Assembly (NCBI GenBank): GCA_041684965.1
Contig: JAWLGR010000007.1
Coordinates: 124,001 to 188,000, forward strand
Length of the DNA: 64,000 nt
From: Mariniphaga sp041684965
GTDB taxonomy: Bacteria > Bacteroidota > Bacteroidia > Bacteroidales > Prolixibacteraceae
Reading direction: 5' to 3'
How positions within the stretch are numbered: the stretch's first letter is position 1; each line of letters starts with the position of its first letter. This document shows, one piece after another, positions 25,143 to 34,800 of this stretch. The notes below the pieces were generated by a model that saw only the letters and a program-made list of their open reading frames with translations, was not told the origin of the DNA and made no database searches. A program made the translations under genes and the position numbers.

Positions 25143-25999
25143 TGTGATTCAAATATTTTGCGTATAATATCAAGGTAAATTTTTTCTGTTTTTTGATTAG
25201 TAACGGAAAGGATCTTGCCTTCCGAATATTCCCGTGCATATGCTTTTGAAAAAGGTATTTTTCCCAACAGGTTAATTTTTTCTGTTTTCAGGAATTGGTA
25301 TACGTCCTGTGATCCCAGGCCTGATTTGTTTACAATTACGCCGAAAGGAATTTTTAGTTGCTTTACTACCTCTACAGCGGTTTTTAAATCATGTAACCCA
25401 AAAGGAGTTGGCTCAGTTACCAAAACAACGTAATTTGTGCCTGTAAGGGTTTGGATTACAGGGCAACTGGTGCCTGGGGGTGCATCAAACAGAATGCAGG
25501 AATTATTATTTGATACATCCTGCTTTAATTTTTTTATTAACATGGTTTGCATGGATGATCCTACCTGCAGTCTTCCTTCAACGATGAATTGGCCTGATTC
25601 TGTTTTATAGCTCGTAATTTTACCTGCCAAATGAGGGTGTTCGGTAATTGCTTTTTGGGTGCATGCAACAATACAGGCACCGCATGAATGGCATAAATCC
25701 TTATTTATCAGGGCAAAATTATGGGAAGCCACCAGGGTAATTGCATTAAATGAGCACCAGTCGGAACATTTTCTGCAAAATGTGCAGATTTTTGTATTTA
25801 TTTCCGGCACATATTGAAAAACCTTTTTGGTACGTGTTTTTGTAAGATCCTGAAAGAAAAGTACGGTGTTGGGTTCTTCCACATCACAGTCTATAAGCTG
25901 CACATTAGCTTCAAAATGTTGTCCTATATAATGGAACAAATTAACGGAAACGGTGGTTTTTCCTGTTCCACCTTTGCCACTGGCAATAGTTATTTGCAT
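25139..25999 (-). CDS. MinD-like P-loop ATPase with inserted ferredoxin domain (first copy)
   Basis: A 286-residue paralogue of the next gene, with deviant Walker A GKGGTGKTT (8-16) and two ferredoxin motifs (CTFCRKCSDWC and CHSCGACIVAC). The switch region FDAPPGTSCPVIQTLTGTN matches the MinD/NubP family. It follows the NifX-like gene by 35 bases and overlaps the second copy. In Desulfovibrio ORP clusters, two such ATPases accompany metal-cluster proteins and have been linked to cell division; here the clustering is seen and the role is inferred. The two copies are clearly diverged, so the duplication is old. Confidence 0.88.
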   Translation of the reverse strand: MQITIASGKGGTGKTTVSVNLFHYIGQHFEANVQLIDCDVEEPNTVLFFQDLTKTRTKKVFQYVPEINTKICTFCRKCSDWCSFNAITLVASHNFALINKDLCHSCGACIVACTQKAITEHPHLAGKITSYKTESGQFIVEGRLQVGSSMQTMLIKKLKQDVSNNNSCILFDAPPGTSCPVIQTLTGTNYVVLVTEPTPFGLHDLKTAVEVVKQLKIPFGVIVNKSGLGSQDVYQFLKTEKINLLGKIPFSKAYAREYSEGKILSVTNQKTEKIYLDIIRKIFESQ

Positions 26000-26034
26000 C
26001 GGTAACTTTTATCGTTCCATTGTATCAACGGATT

Positions 26035-26379
26035 TTAATGGTCACAGTTGTTGCCGGTGAATTGGATTGAATTATCAAGGAATCCCTTCACCAGTTCATT
26101 TGCCTGCATTGATGGAGCGCCGGTATATACACGAATATTATTATGGTTGAATAATTGAATGGCCCTGTTGCCCATCCCACCAGACAAAACGTCCGTTACT
26201 TCCAGTCCGGCCAGCCATTGGGGTAAAACACCAGGTTCGTGGGGAGGTGGTTGTAAAAGTTCATCATGAATTATATTATCTCCCTCTGTTGAAACGATTA
26301 AAAAATAACGGCAATGGCCAAAATGTGTATCTAACTTTCCTGTTATATCGACAGGAACTGCAATTTTCATTTTTATCAT
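26035..26379 (-). CDS. NifX/NifB-type molybdenum-iron cluster-binding protein
   Basis: A 114-residue protein of the dinitrogenase iron-molybdenum cofactor-binding fold (NifX/NifY/NifB C-terminus, ORP). The typical opening is KIAVPVDITGKLDTHFGHCRYFLIV, split as KIAVPVD and HFGHCRYF, and VTDVLSGGMGNRAIQLFNHNNI is the core. The C-terminus NNCDH is rich in possible metal ligands. A second in-frame ATG three codons in (26370) gives MKIAVPV, the family start, and is equally likely. There are no nitrogenase genes nearby, so it is not evidence of nitrogen fixation. It lies between the DUF5320 and ATPase genes. Confidence 0.85.
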   Translation of the reverse strand: MIKMKIAVPVDITGKLDTHFGHCRYFLIVSTEGDNIIHDELLQPPPHEPGVLPQWLAGLEVTDVLSGGMGNRAIQLFNHNNIRVYTGAPSMQANELVKGFLDNSIQFTGNNCDH

Positions 26380-26466
26380 TTGAATTTTTTATTATTATCC
26401 ATTTTTTTTTAAAATAATCGCACAGTATGAAACGGTGCGATTATTAAATTCTGAGCCAGGGGAAAC

Positions 26467-26697
26467 TTATACCTGCCTTCCTCTGTTACGTCCCCATCCT
26501 CCAAAGAATCCTTTCCCCAGGCCTCTGCCACCACCAGTAGCGTTCTTCCGGCTGTTTTCAATTGAGATCCTTCCTGCAAACCTTCGCCTTGAAAAAAATG
26601 TTCCGGTATCTTTTTCCATATCCGGATTACATCTTCCTGTTTTTCTTCCGGTCTGGGTACCTAGACCCATGGGACCGGTTTTGTCTAATCCTGGCAT
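26467..26697 (-). CDS. DUF5320-type small Gly/Arg-rich protein
   Basis: A 76-residue protein whose start MPGLDKTGPMGLGTQTGRK fits the DUF5320 family (consensus like MPGxDxTGPxGxGPxTG). The rest is basic and Gly-rich (GGGRGLGKGFFGGWGRN). Such proteins are regularly encoded with NifX-like and MinD-like proteins in anaerobes; their role is unknown. Placement between two NifX-like genes on the same strand supports it. A reading frame on the opposite strand over the same bases looks Pro-rich only because it is the complement of this Gly/Arg sequence. Confidence 0.8.
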   Translation of the reverse strand: MPGLDKTGPMGLGTQTGRKTGRCNPDMEKDTGTFFSRRRFAGRISIENSRKNATGGGRGLGKGFFGGWGRNRGRQV

Positions 26698-26708
26698 ATC
26701 TGTTAATT

Positions 26709-27026
26709 TTAATTATATAGTAACTTTAAAATCTCCTCTATCGATCTATCATGGTATTCAAAAGTTATCATTTGAATTTTAAACTGTTTAAGCAATGGTT
26801 TTGCTTTAGGTCCGAAATCTCCGGAAATAATTTTCTGTGCATTGAGTTCTGATATTATTTCAACAGCTTTTGTTCCTGCTCCGCCATTTGCATTTTTGTG
26901 CATGTTTTCAACGAATTCTGCCTTTTTGCTTTCCGTATCCCAGATGCAAAACCATTCACACCTCCCAAAACGCAGGTCGAATTTTGCATGTAGGTCATTG
27001 CCTTTCGATGTTATTGCAATTTTCAT
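26709..27026 (-). CDS. NifX/NifB-type cluster-binding protein (first gene of the ORP-like unit)
   Basis: A 105-residue protein of the same fold as the downstream NifX-like gene: MKIAITSKGNDLHAKFDLRFGRCEWFCIWD, with the RFGRCEWF stretch in place of HFGHC. It then has GGAGTKAVEIISELNAQKIISGDFGPKAKPLL, the family core. It lacks the His- and Cys-rich C-terminus of its sister. It begins an apparent five-gene unit (this gene, DUF5320, NifX-like, two ATPases). Two unequal NifX-like subunits with two ATPases resemble the ORP complex of sulfate reducers, known there as anaerobe-specific. Confidence 0.85.
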   Translation of the reverse strand: MKIAITSKGNDLHAKFDLRFGRCEWFCIWDTESKKAEFVENMHKNANGGAGTKAVEIISELNAQKIISGDFGPKAKPLLKQFKIQMITFEYHDRSIEEILKLLYN

Positions 27027-27124
27027 TTTGTAAATTATTTGTTTTTAAGTTGTAAGATGGAACTCATAGGCTGATATTTATTTACCTCTTTGCTTTTACA
27101 TGCTTATTTAATTAATATTTATTG

Positions 27125-27132
27125 CAAATTTA
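27125..27132 (-). promoter_or_regulatory. -7 promoter element of the ORP-like unit
   Basis: On the minus strand it reads TAAATTTG, matching TAnnTTTG. It would give a leader of about 90 bases. No exact -33 TTTG is present. The rest of the gap 27027-27442 shows no gene or RNA. Confidence 0.45.
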
Positions 27133-27442
27133 GAGATAATGTTTAATATAAAAAAATGACTTATGCTACATATGTTCATTATTATCCTGATTTTTTAATA
27201 TTTTCTGAAGAAATCCAGAAAACTCTGACTTTTCTTAATTCAAATAATATATAATTTTTGATTTTACGTGAAATGTTGGTGGGAGCATGAAAAAAAATCC
27301 TGTCAAGACCTGGTTTCCTGTAGTCTCTCTTTATTAATTCATTTGTATAAGAATAGTCTGTGTAAAGGCTGTCATTAACTGGCTAAAATAATAGGTTGCG
27401 GAAACATAATTGTTTCGGTAAAATCATGTAAGTATGACTTGT

Positions 27443-30400
27443 TTAAATTTTCATCAAATCCATCCATGAAGGATTTATTATACTGCCTTTTTCTTCATGA
27501 TTTTCAATTCGAAGATGAACATCAATTTCCTGCTGCATTTCTTCTACATGTGAAATAACCCCCACAATGCGATTTTCTTTTCGAAGTGTTTTAAGAGTAT
27601 CAAATACAACATAAAGTGATTCCTTGTCGAGTGAACCAAAACCTTCATCCAGAAAGAAGAAGTTCTGATTCGATTCGGTAATTTTCTTGATGTTATCGGC
27701 AAGGGCTAATGCCAGTGACAATGCTGCCTGGAAGGTTTGTCCTCCCGATAGCGTTTTAACACTTCTCACTTTACCCCCGTTTGTAAAATCACGTACCTGA
27801 AAGTTATTGTCAGGGGTAATTTCCAGGCTTAGCTTTTGACGGGTTAACTGGAAAAAACGATCATTGGCTGCATTGCAAAGGTTCTGAAGGTATACGGATG
27901 AAATGTAATTAATAAATCCACTTGCTTTAAACAGCGTTTTCATCGTTTTGATATTATCTTCTCTCATCTTTATTTTTAAGAGTTCGGAAAGGAGCAACTT
28001 CTGATTTTCCAGATCTTTTTTAAGTTTTTGCAACAGCTCTGATAGTTTTCCAAATTCCTGGTTTTGTTTTTTGGATAATTCATGATTGGAAGTTATTTCT
28101 GAAATCAGATTTTGATGGGAATCTGCATCGTATGTACGTCCACCGATTTCTTTTAACAACTGCTCTTGTTGTTTTAAATTCAGTACCAGATGCTCTTTAA
28201 ATGTATCCAGTTTCTGTTTTTCCAACTGCAAATCGATGGGTTGAGAAATTATTTGTCTTACTTCATCAAGCGTTTGAAATTTAGTTTTTTCTAATTGTTT
28301 ATTTAATTGTTCCTTCAGCTTGTTATATGTTTCACTTTCCTGTAAAAATACTTTTCGGTTAGCATTAATGCTTCCTGTCAGGTTATCAGCAGACTTGCGA
28401 AAGTCAGAGAGCAGATTGTTTTTCTCAGTAAATTGTTTTTCCAGCTGAATGTATTGTTGCAACAACTTATTTCTCTCCTCTTCCATTTCAGCACTGTCTT
28501 TCGAGGCATACAATTCCGGAACGATTAAGGAAAGTTGCTTTTGAAGGATATTGAGTTCCGTCCGGCTGACTGTCAGAGTATTATTTATTTTTTCAATTTC
28601 ATTTTGATACCGTTCTTTATCTGTATATTTTTTGTCCAGATTTTTATTAAGCTCTTCCAGTTCCTTTTCCTTTTTTTCTATTTCTGATTGTAATTGCTTT
28701 GCTTCAAGGAATGCATCATTTAATTTTTTTAGGTCTTTGTATTTTTCCCATATAAAAAGAGCAGAATGTACTTCAATTTTCTTTGTAAATTCTTCTTTCT
28801 TAGTTGTCCATTCTTTAAAATGACTCTCGTAGAAATCACTTTTATTTTTTAATTCATTCAATTGAGAAAGTAACTCATTTATCCGGTTGATTTCATTTGC
28901 TTTAATCTCCTTTAGATGTTTAAAATGTTGTTGAGATTCAAGTATATCTTCAGGATTATAAACCACAGGATGATGAGCAGACCCACACAACGGACATGGT
29001 TCGCCTTCCTGAAGGCTGGCAGCAAATTCTTGAAGCCGGACTTTTACTCTTAATCCATCAGCATCCTGATCCAATACTTTGAGCTGATTTTTTATGGTAT
29101 TAATTTTTTCCTGTAGAAATTTTGACACGATAGACAAATCAGAATGTTCAGGTAATTCTTCAATTGCAGATTCAGTTAATAAATTTTGTATCGCCAGTTT
29201 GGCAGAATTGTGCGCTACAGCATAATTTTGAAGTTGTTCTTCAATGTCCTTCTTTTGTTTTTCCAGACTGTCATTTTCTACATGCCAGGCTTTTATTTGG
29301 GCCAGAACATTTAAATCCGGAATTTTTTGTTTTTCTGCTTTTACCGAAATTTCCAGTTTTGTCTTTTCCTGTTTTAGTTTTTCAATGATATCAAGTGTTT
29401 GACTCAAGATTTGAGTTCCTTTTTTTTGACGGCCCTGTTTTTCATCAATCAGTATTTCGAGTGTTTTAATTTTAATTAGCTTACCCAATTCATCTGCCTT
29501 CTGTTTAAATTCTTCCCGTTTTTCGAATGCGGGTTTTATTACTTCCAATTGCTTTGCTGTATTAATGATTTCAGCTTCTTTTTTTTCCAGTTCTATATTT
29601 TCTTGACGGATTTGTATCTCTTTATGCTTTAATCTTTCCGAACTGGAATGAAGTGAATCAAAAAGATGCTTAAATTGAATTATACAGTTTTCATAATCTG
29701 CAACTACTTTTTCCAGTTTTCTGTATTCCGGTTCCTGTTCCCTGAGTCGGTTTAATGTTTTTTCAGTTTCTTTTAATTTTTCGGTTAATATTTTAAGCTG
29801 CTTCCACTCTTCCTCTTGTTGCTGAAGACTTTTTAATATGAGAGTCCTTTCTTCCAGTTCTTTCTTTATCTGGTCTAACTTTTCCTGATACTGTGCAACC
29901 TGGTTGGTATCAATTTCCCCTAATTGTTGTAACTTTCCTTCTGTATTCTGCTTCAGTGCATTATTTTTCGATTCCAGTGAAGTGACTTTATAATAGAACT
30001 CGAACTTTCCGAGATTGAAAAGCTCTTTCATCATTTGGGTGCGATCTTTATTGCCCAACTGCAGGAATTCCTGAAACTGGCCTTGTGGAATTATAATTGT
30101 CCGTTTAAAATTGTCGTAACTTAGCCCGATAACCCGTTCAAGTTCTCTGTTTTCAATCGGCAACCACTGTGTGTCAACTTTTTCATATGCCGTACGTTCC
30201 AGGGCTTTAACATCATCAAAGTTCTTACTGTTGCGCCTGCCTTTTACTATTGTCCGGTAGGCTTTCTGTTCTTTTCCCGTTTCGAAGATAAAATCTATGA
30301 GCAGCTCATCCGATTTTAGATTCATCATGTTGTAATAACGGTTGTCACCGGTAAGGTTCAGGCGATCTGTCCTGCCATAAACAGCAAATGTAATGGCTTC

Positions 30401-30535
30401 TATTACTGATGATTTTCCGCTGCCTACCGGGCCAAAGATGCCAAACAGGTTAGCAGCAGTTAGTTTGGTAAAATCGATGGTTTGTTTTTCCTGGTATGAA
30501 TACAGGCCTTTGATTATGAGTTGTAAAGGTATCAT
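27443..30535 (-). CDS. sbcC: Exonuclease SbcCD subunit C (Rad50-like ATPase)
   Basis: SMC-like ATPase of 1030 residues, partner of SbcD in a double-strand nuclease that opens hairpins and processes DNA ends. Walker A is GPVGSGKSS (35-43). Long coiled coils fill about 170-900, interrupted by the zinc hook CPLC at 514-517. The ABC signature LSGGQ is at 929-933 and Walker B FFFLDEGFGSLD starts at 959. Its length is normal for the family (E. coli 1048). Its ATG overlaps the sbcD stop by four bases, so translation is coupled. Reading frames seen on the opposite strand over the coiled coils are artefacts. Confidence 0.96.
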   Translation of the reverse strand: MIPLQLIIKGLYSYQEKQTIDFTKLTAANLFGIFGPVGSGKSSVIEAITFAVYGRTDRLNLTGDNRYYNMMNLKSDELLIDFIFETGKEQKAYRTIVKGRRNSKNFDDVKALERTAYEKVDTQWLPIENRELERVIGLSYDNFKRTIIIPQGQFQEFLQLGNKDRTQMMKELFNLGKFEFYYKVTSLESKNNALKQNTEGKLQQLGEIDTNQVAQYQEKLDQIKKELEERTLILKSLQQQEEEWKQLKILTEKLKETEKTLNRLREQEPEYRKLEKVVADYENCIIQFKHLFDSLHSSSERLKHKEIQIRQENIELEKKEAEIINTAKQLEVIKPAFEKREEFKQKADELGKLIKIKTLEILIDEKQGRQKKGTQILSQTLDIIEKLKQEKTKLEISVKAEKQKIPDLNVLAQIKAWHVENDSLEKQKKDIEEQLQNYAVAHNSAKLAIQNLLTESAIEELPEHSDLSIVSKFLQEKINTIKNQLKVLDQDADGLRVKVRLQEFAASLQEGEPCPLCGSAHHPVVYNPEDILESQQHFKHLKEIKANEINRINELLSQLNELKNKSDFYESHFKEWTTKKEEFTKKIEVHSALFIWEKYKDLKKLNDAFLEAKQLQSEIEKKEKELEELNKNLDKKYTDKERYQNEIEKINNTLTVSRTELNILQKQLSLIVPELYASKDSAEMEEERNKLLQQYIQLEKQFTEKNNLLSDFRKSADNLTGSINANRKVFLQESETYNKLKEQLNKQLEKTKFQTLDEVRQIISQPIDLQLEKQKLDTFKEHLVLNLKQQEQLLKEIGGRTYDADSHQNLISEITSNHELSKKQNQEFGKLSELLQKLKKDLENQKLLLSELLKIKMREDNIKTMKTLFKASGFINYISSVYLQNLCNAANDRFFQLTRQKLSLEITPDNNFQVRDFTNGGKVRSVKTLSGGQTFQAALSLALALADNIKKITESNQNFFFLDEGFGSLDKESLYVVFDTLKTLRKENRIVGVISHVEEMQQEIDVHLRIENHEEKGSIINPSWMDLMKI

Positions 30536-31755
30536 TGTTCGTTTTCGGCTAAGATTTCGGTGAATAAATTCATTAATTCATCATTGGGTTCCTGCCCCTT
30601 CTCGTGTATGAAATAATCACGGAATAATTCTTCAATACTTTTACTGAGATCGATTTGTCTACAGTTGCTGTCGAACCGATTTTCAGCATTGTTTACTTCC
30701 GGTATAATGGATACAATCCCCGGATGAACTGATTGTAGCTGCCGATGTTCCATTGCAGTGAGAAAAGAATCTGTAACGAGGGTTAATTCCACCAATGCGT
30801 CCGGGTGTTCATTTAACCACGAAAGGGCTTCCTGGATACCCTCAGCACGTTTTCTTATTAATGGTTTCCCCCGGGTCAACTCAATCTTCCTTACGGTTGC
30901 CTGTTCACCAGGTTCGGCTTCAATAATCAATACATATTTTTTTTGATTGGCTTCGGCAAAACTATATGATAACGGGCTGCCACTGTAATAGGCAGGGGAA
31001 GGCTGATTATCAACACAATGCATCCGATGCAGATGTCCCAATGCAGCATATTGAATCTGTATGGGAACGTCTTCGGTATATACAGGTTGTGCCCCACCAA
31101 CATGTAATATAGGTTTTTCATCATCCGGCTCTTCGGGCAGTTTATCTCCTTTGGCAACCATAAACAGGTGCGAAACCAGAATATTTACCCCTTTTTGATC
31201 GCAAAAGCAGTTGGCCAGTTTCTGCCATTTTTCCCGAAGCACGATTCGCAATTTTTCATCACTGTTTTCCTGCCCAAAGCATGCTCTCAGCCGGTATTCA
31301 TTGGCATAGGGTGTAAGTATAATACGAAGCGGCTCGCTCCTTCCGGGAAGTTGCAGCTCCAAAAAACCTTCATCCTTTTGCATTATTTTTAATCCGCAAT
31401 CAAGCTCAAACGGAGTAATTACTGTATTTGGATAACCTGCGAAAATAATTCCGCATTCACGTGCAAGGGGATGTGGTACTTCTATGCGATCGGGCGAGTC
31501 GTGATTACCGGCTATGGCTATTACCGGATTGTATCCATTTCGTGACAGACGCTTTAATGTTTTGTAAAATAAGTCGATAGCTTCAGTAGGTGGATTAAAG
31601 GAATCAAATAAATCACCTGCAATTAATGAAGCATCAATATTTTCTCTTTCAGCAATTTCACATATTTCCTGTAAGACTGCCTGCTGTTCTTCCATACGTG
31701 AAAAATTATCAAGCCGTTTACCAAGGTGCCAGTCAGACGTGTGGAGTATTTTCAT
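30532..31755 (-). CDS. sbcD: Exonuclease SbcCD subunit D (Mre11-like nuclease)
   Basis: Metallophosphoesterase nuclease of 407 residues. The metal-binding motifs of the Mre11 family are all present: ILHTSDWHLGK with Asp8 and His10, AGDLFDSFNPP, AGNHDSP, LVSHLF and LGHLHRMH. The capping C-terminal region (about 270-407) binds SbcC. It is the first gene of the sbcD-sbcC pair. No promoter of the usual type was recognised in the 89 bases upstream. The assignment is secure. Confidence 0.96.
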   Translation of the reverse strand: MKILHTSDWHLGKRLDNFSRMEEQQAVLQEICEIAERENIDASLIAGDLFDSFNPPTEAIDLFYKTLKRLSRNGYNPVIAIAGNHDSPDRIEVPHPLARECGIIFAGYPNTVITPFELDCGLKIMQKDEGFLELQLPGRSEPLRIILTPYANEYRLRACFGQENSDEKLRIVLREKWQKLANCFCDQKGVNILVSHLFMVAKGDKLPEEPDDEKPILHVGGAQPVYTEDVPIQIQYAALGHLHRMHCVDNQPSPAYYSGSPLSYSFAEANQKKYVLIIEAEPGEQATVRKIELTRGKPLIRKRAEGIQEALSWLNEHPDALVELTLVTDSFLTAMEHRQLQSVHPGIVSIIPEVNNAENRFDSNCRQIDLSKSIEELFRDYFIHEKGQEPNDELMNLFTEILAENEQ

Positions 31756-31844
31756 GGTTTGTTATACTTTAACTTTTAACTACAGAGTAGGATAAATATG
31801 GGAAATACAATCTTTTTATCCAAAAACTTTTCAAGTGCACACTG

Positions 31845-34800
31845 TTAATTAATACTTATCCCGGCTGATGAAAGGTTGAATTCAAAAGTGCCGGAATTTA
31901 GTTCATATTTTGCTACTGGCCTGTTGTGCCGGGTTGTCACTTCTTTGAAAACTACACCTTCAGCTGTTCCAAAATCATTAATAGCAGTAGGTACAGGCAG
32001 GTATAAGGTGGCAGTTGTATTGGCAGGAACCGTTGTTTTATAGGAGGTCATTGAGGCTTTACCATTGGCTCTCCAGCTGCTTTTAATTTTGCCATAATTA
32101 GAGTCATAACTTCCCTCAAGTGAAGTAAAATCAGAACCTGCTGAAGGTTGCAGGATAAAATGTTTGTAACTTGCCTGGCCATTCTGATGGTCGGTGGTAA
32201 TGCCCAACTGATATTCATACATCCATTGCCCGACTGCCCCCAGCGCAAAGTGATTGAATGAATTCATGTTGTTTGCATTTGGTTCTGAAAATGCAACATC
32301 GTATGAATTCCACCGTTCCCAGACGGATGTGGCCCCTTTTGTTACCGGATAGAGCCATGAAGCAAATGTTGTGCAGGAGATCATTTTAAATGCTTCATCT
32401 GTGTATCCGCCGCGGCTTAAAGCGGGTAATATATTTGGCGTTCCCGAAAACCCGGTGGTAATAGAATAGGGTGGGTAAAGGGGCAGTTCTTCTTTACCTG
32501 TTTTTCCGGCTGATTTTTTTCCTGTCCCGACTTTATTGGAATTCTGGGTGCCTGCTCCGCTGGCCGATGGATTTTTTGCCAATTGAGCAAGGTAAGCTTC
32601 GGCTTTAACCTGGTTTTTATCATTAAATGCATTAAAATTTAGTGGTGTGGCATACGATGTCTGAGAATGGATAATGTTGCCCTTTGCGTCTTTGGTTTTA
32701 CCTGTTGCATCATCTACATATAAGTTGTTCCATTCTTGTTTTGCTTTTAAATGCCTGTCTTTTAGCAGAAGTGCATAGTCCATTTTACCAATCGCCTCAG
32801 CCATTATTGATGTTACTTCCATCATATAAATATAAATAGCATTGTTTACAAGGTCGGCAGGTGTACGGCTGTCGATTGCGAGCCAGTCGGCCAGACCTCC
32901 GGTTTTTCCTGACAGATAGGTATATTCTTCGCTGTAATCATAAAAGTCCATGCCATTAAGCCAGTTCATCATCGTTTCGATGTTTTCTTCAATAATCTGA
33001 GTATTTCCATACTGAATGTAAAGCTGCCAGGGAACCATACATACCGCGGCTGCCCAGGTAGTGCCATTTGCAAAAGTAGGATCATCAATCTTGTTGAAGG
33101 TAGGTACAGTACTTCCGATACCTCCCGGAGCTTCTGTTTTACTGCCTATGCCCTGGTCATCACGCAATGCTGCCATCCATTGACGGAAAAAATTTAACAC
33201 ATCGGAATTATAGGTGGCTGTGCGGCTGTATGCCTGGGCATCTCCTGTCCATCCCATACGTTCATTTCGTTGGGGACAATCCGTAGGAATGGTGAAGAAA
33301 TTACCAAGCTGACTGCGCTGGATGTTACTAAACAACTGATTTAACAGATTACCTGTGGTTCCGTCACTGGTTGTTGCATGATATCTTCCGGATGGCAGTT
33401 CATCTGAGGAGAGTACAAGTCCCTTTACATTTTCCAATGGCAATGCTTCCCGATATCCCGGCAGCGTAATTTGCAGGTATTGATAACCCCTGAAAGTAGA
33501 TGATGGACGGATTGTCGCTGCAGCACTGCTTTTAACGGTATAAAAATCGGTATTCATTGCTGCACGGTTGGTTTCATGTAATATTCTTCCGGCAATATTC
33601 TTCCCTCTTTTACCAAACCGTTTTATATATTCTGCATTATCTCCCTTCAGGCCCGGATAGAGCTGCTCTCCATAACGAATAATGACTACATCTCCTTTTT
33701 TCAATATTCCTGCCGGTATGGAAATTTCGGGGACACCAACCATATTTACCCCCATATCGTAAGTCCAGGTACTCTTATCCGGGCTGGAAACTTCTGATAT
33801 TCCTGTTGCTGATAACACCTCCCTGACTCTGACAGGTTCATCGTACCTCGCTGCTATGTTGAAGTCAATCCAGTCAAGCGGCTCAATTTCATCTGCGGCT
33901 TCCCATAAGCTTTCATCGTATGAGGCAGCTGCCCAGCCTTCAATCCCTGTTTCTTTATTTGCATCGTATCTTTCTCCCTGAAAGAAACTTCCAAAACGCA
34001 CAGGTCCGTCTCTGAATACCTTCCAGGTCTTAGGATCTGTTACTATATTTTGCTCAGTACCGTCTTCATATGTAATAACCAACTTTGCCAGCAAGGCTTC
34101 GTGGTCTCCATAAAAGTTGAAGTTTGACATGGTAAAGGTCATATAACCTGTGTACCAACCCTGGTTAAGCATTGCTCCCATAATATTTTCACCCTCCCGG
34201 ATTAAACCGGTTACATCATATGCATGATAACATAAGGTTTCGCGGAATTGGCTACTGCCTGGTGCAAACCAGGCATCTCCTATTCTTTCACCGTTTAGGA
34301 ACATGTTATACCCTCCCAGAGCAGAAGCGTAAAGCTTTGCTTCCGATACTTTTTTGCCGGTATTAAACCGGGTTCTCAGCATAGGTAATGCACCGTGTGA
34401 AGGATCAGTATAATTTATTATTATTTTACCGGTAGTATTGTGAACATGAATGTTATTCCCATCAACTTTAATATTTCTGAAATCTTCAAATATTGAATAA
34501 CCCATTCCTTCTTTATTGCTGAACACAACATTGGCAACACTCTGTCCTTTATTTTTTATTGTATAATCCGAATATATTACCTCATTTCCTGGCAAGGCAG
34601 CAAAACCTACCGAACAAAGATGAGGATAAGTATTAAAGTCGTGGTTGTTGCCCCAGGGACCAATTTGAAATTTTGTTGCCTGGCTGACCTTCATGGCAAC
34701 ACTTCCTACACTGAAGCCACTTGAAAATTGTTTTTGAACGGCTTTGTGTGAAATAAAATCGGTTTCATTAATAATAAAGCTTACATTACTGGTTTCTACA

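Noticed and set aside
26435..26782. Plus-strand Pro-rich reading frame of 115 codons
   Set aside because: It is the complement of the Gly/Arg-rich DUF5320 gene and has no family likeness or ribosome-binding site.
26035..27026. Evidence of nitrogen fixation
   Set aside because: NifX-like folds occur in many non-fixing anaerobes; no nitrogenase structural gene is present in the window.
27443..30535. Several plus-strand frames inside sbcC
   Set aside because: They are Ser/Phe/Leu-rich complements of Lys/Glu-rich coiled-coil sequence.
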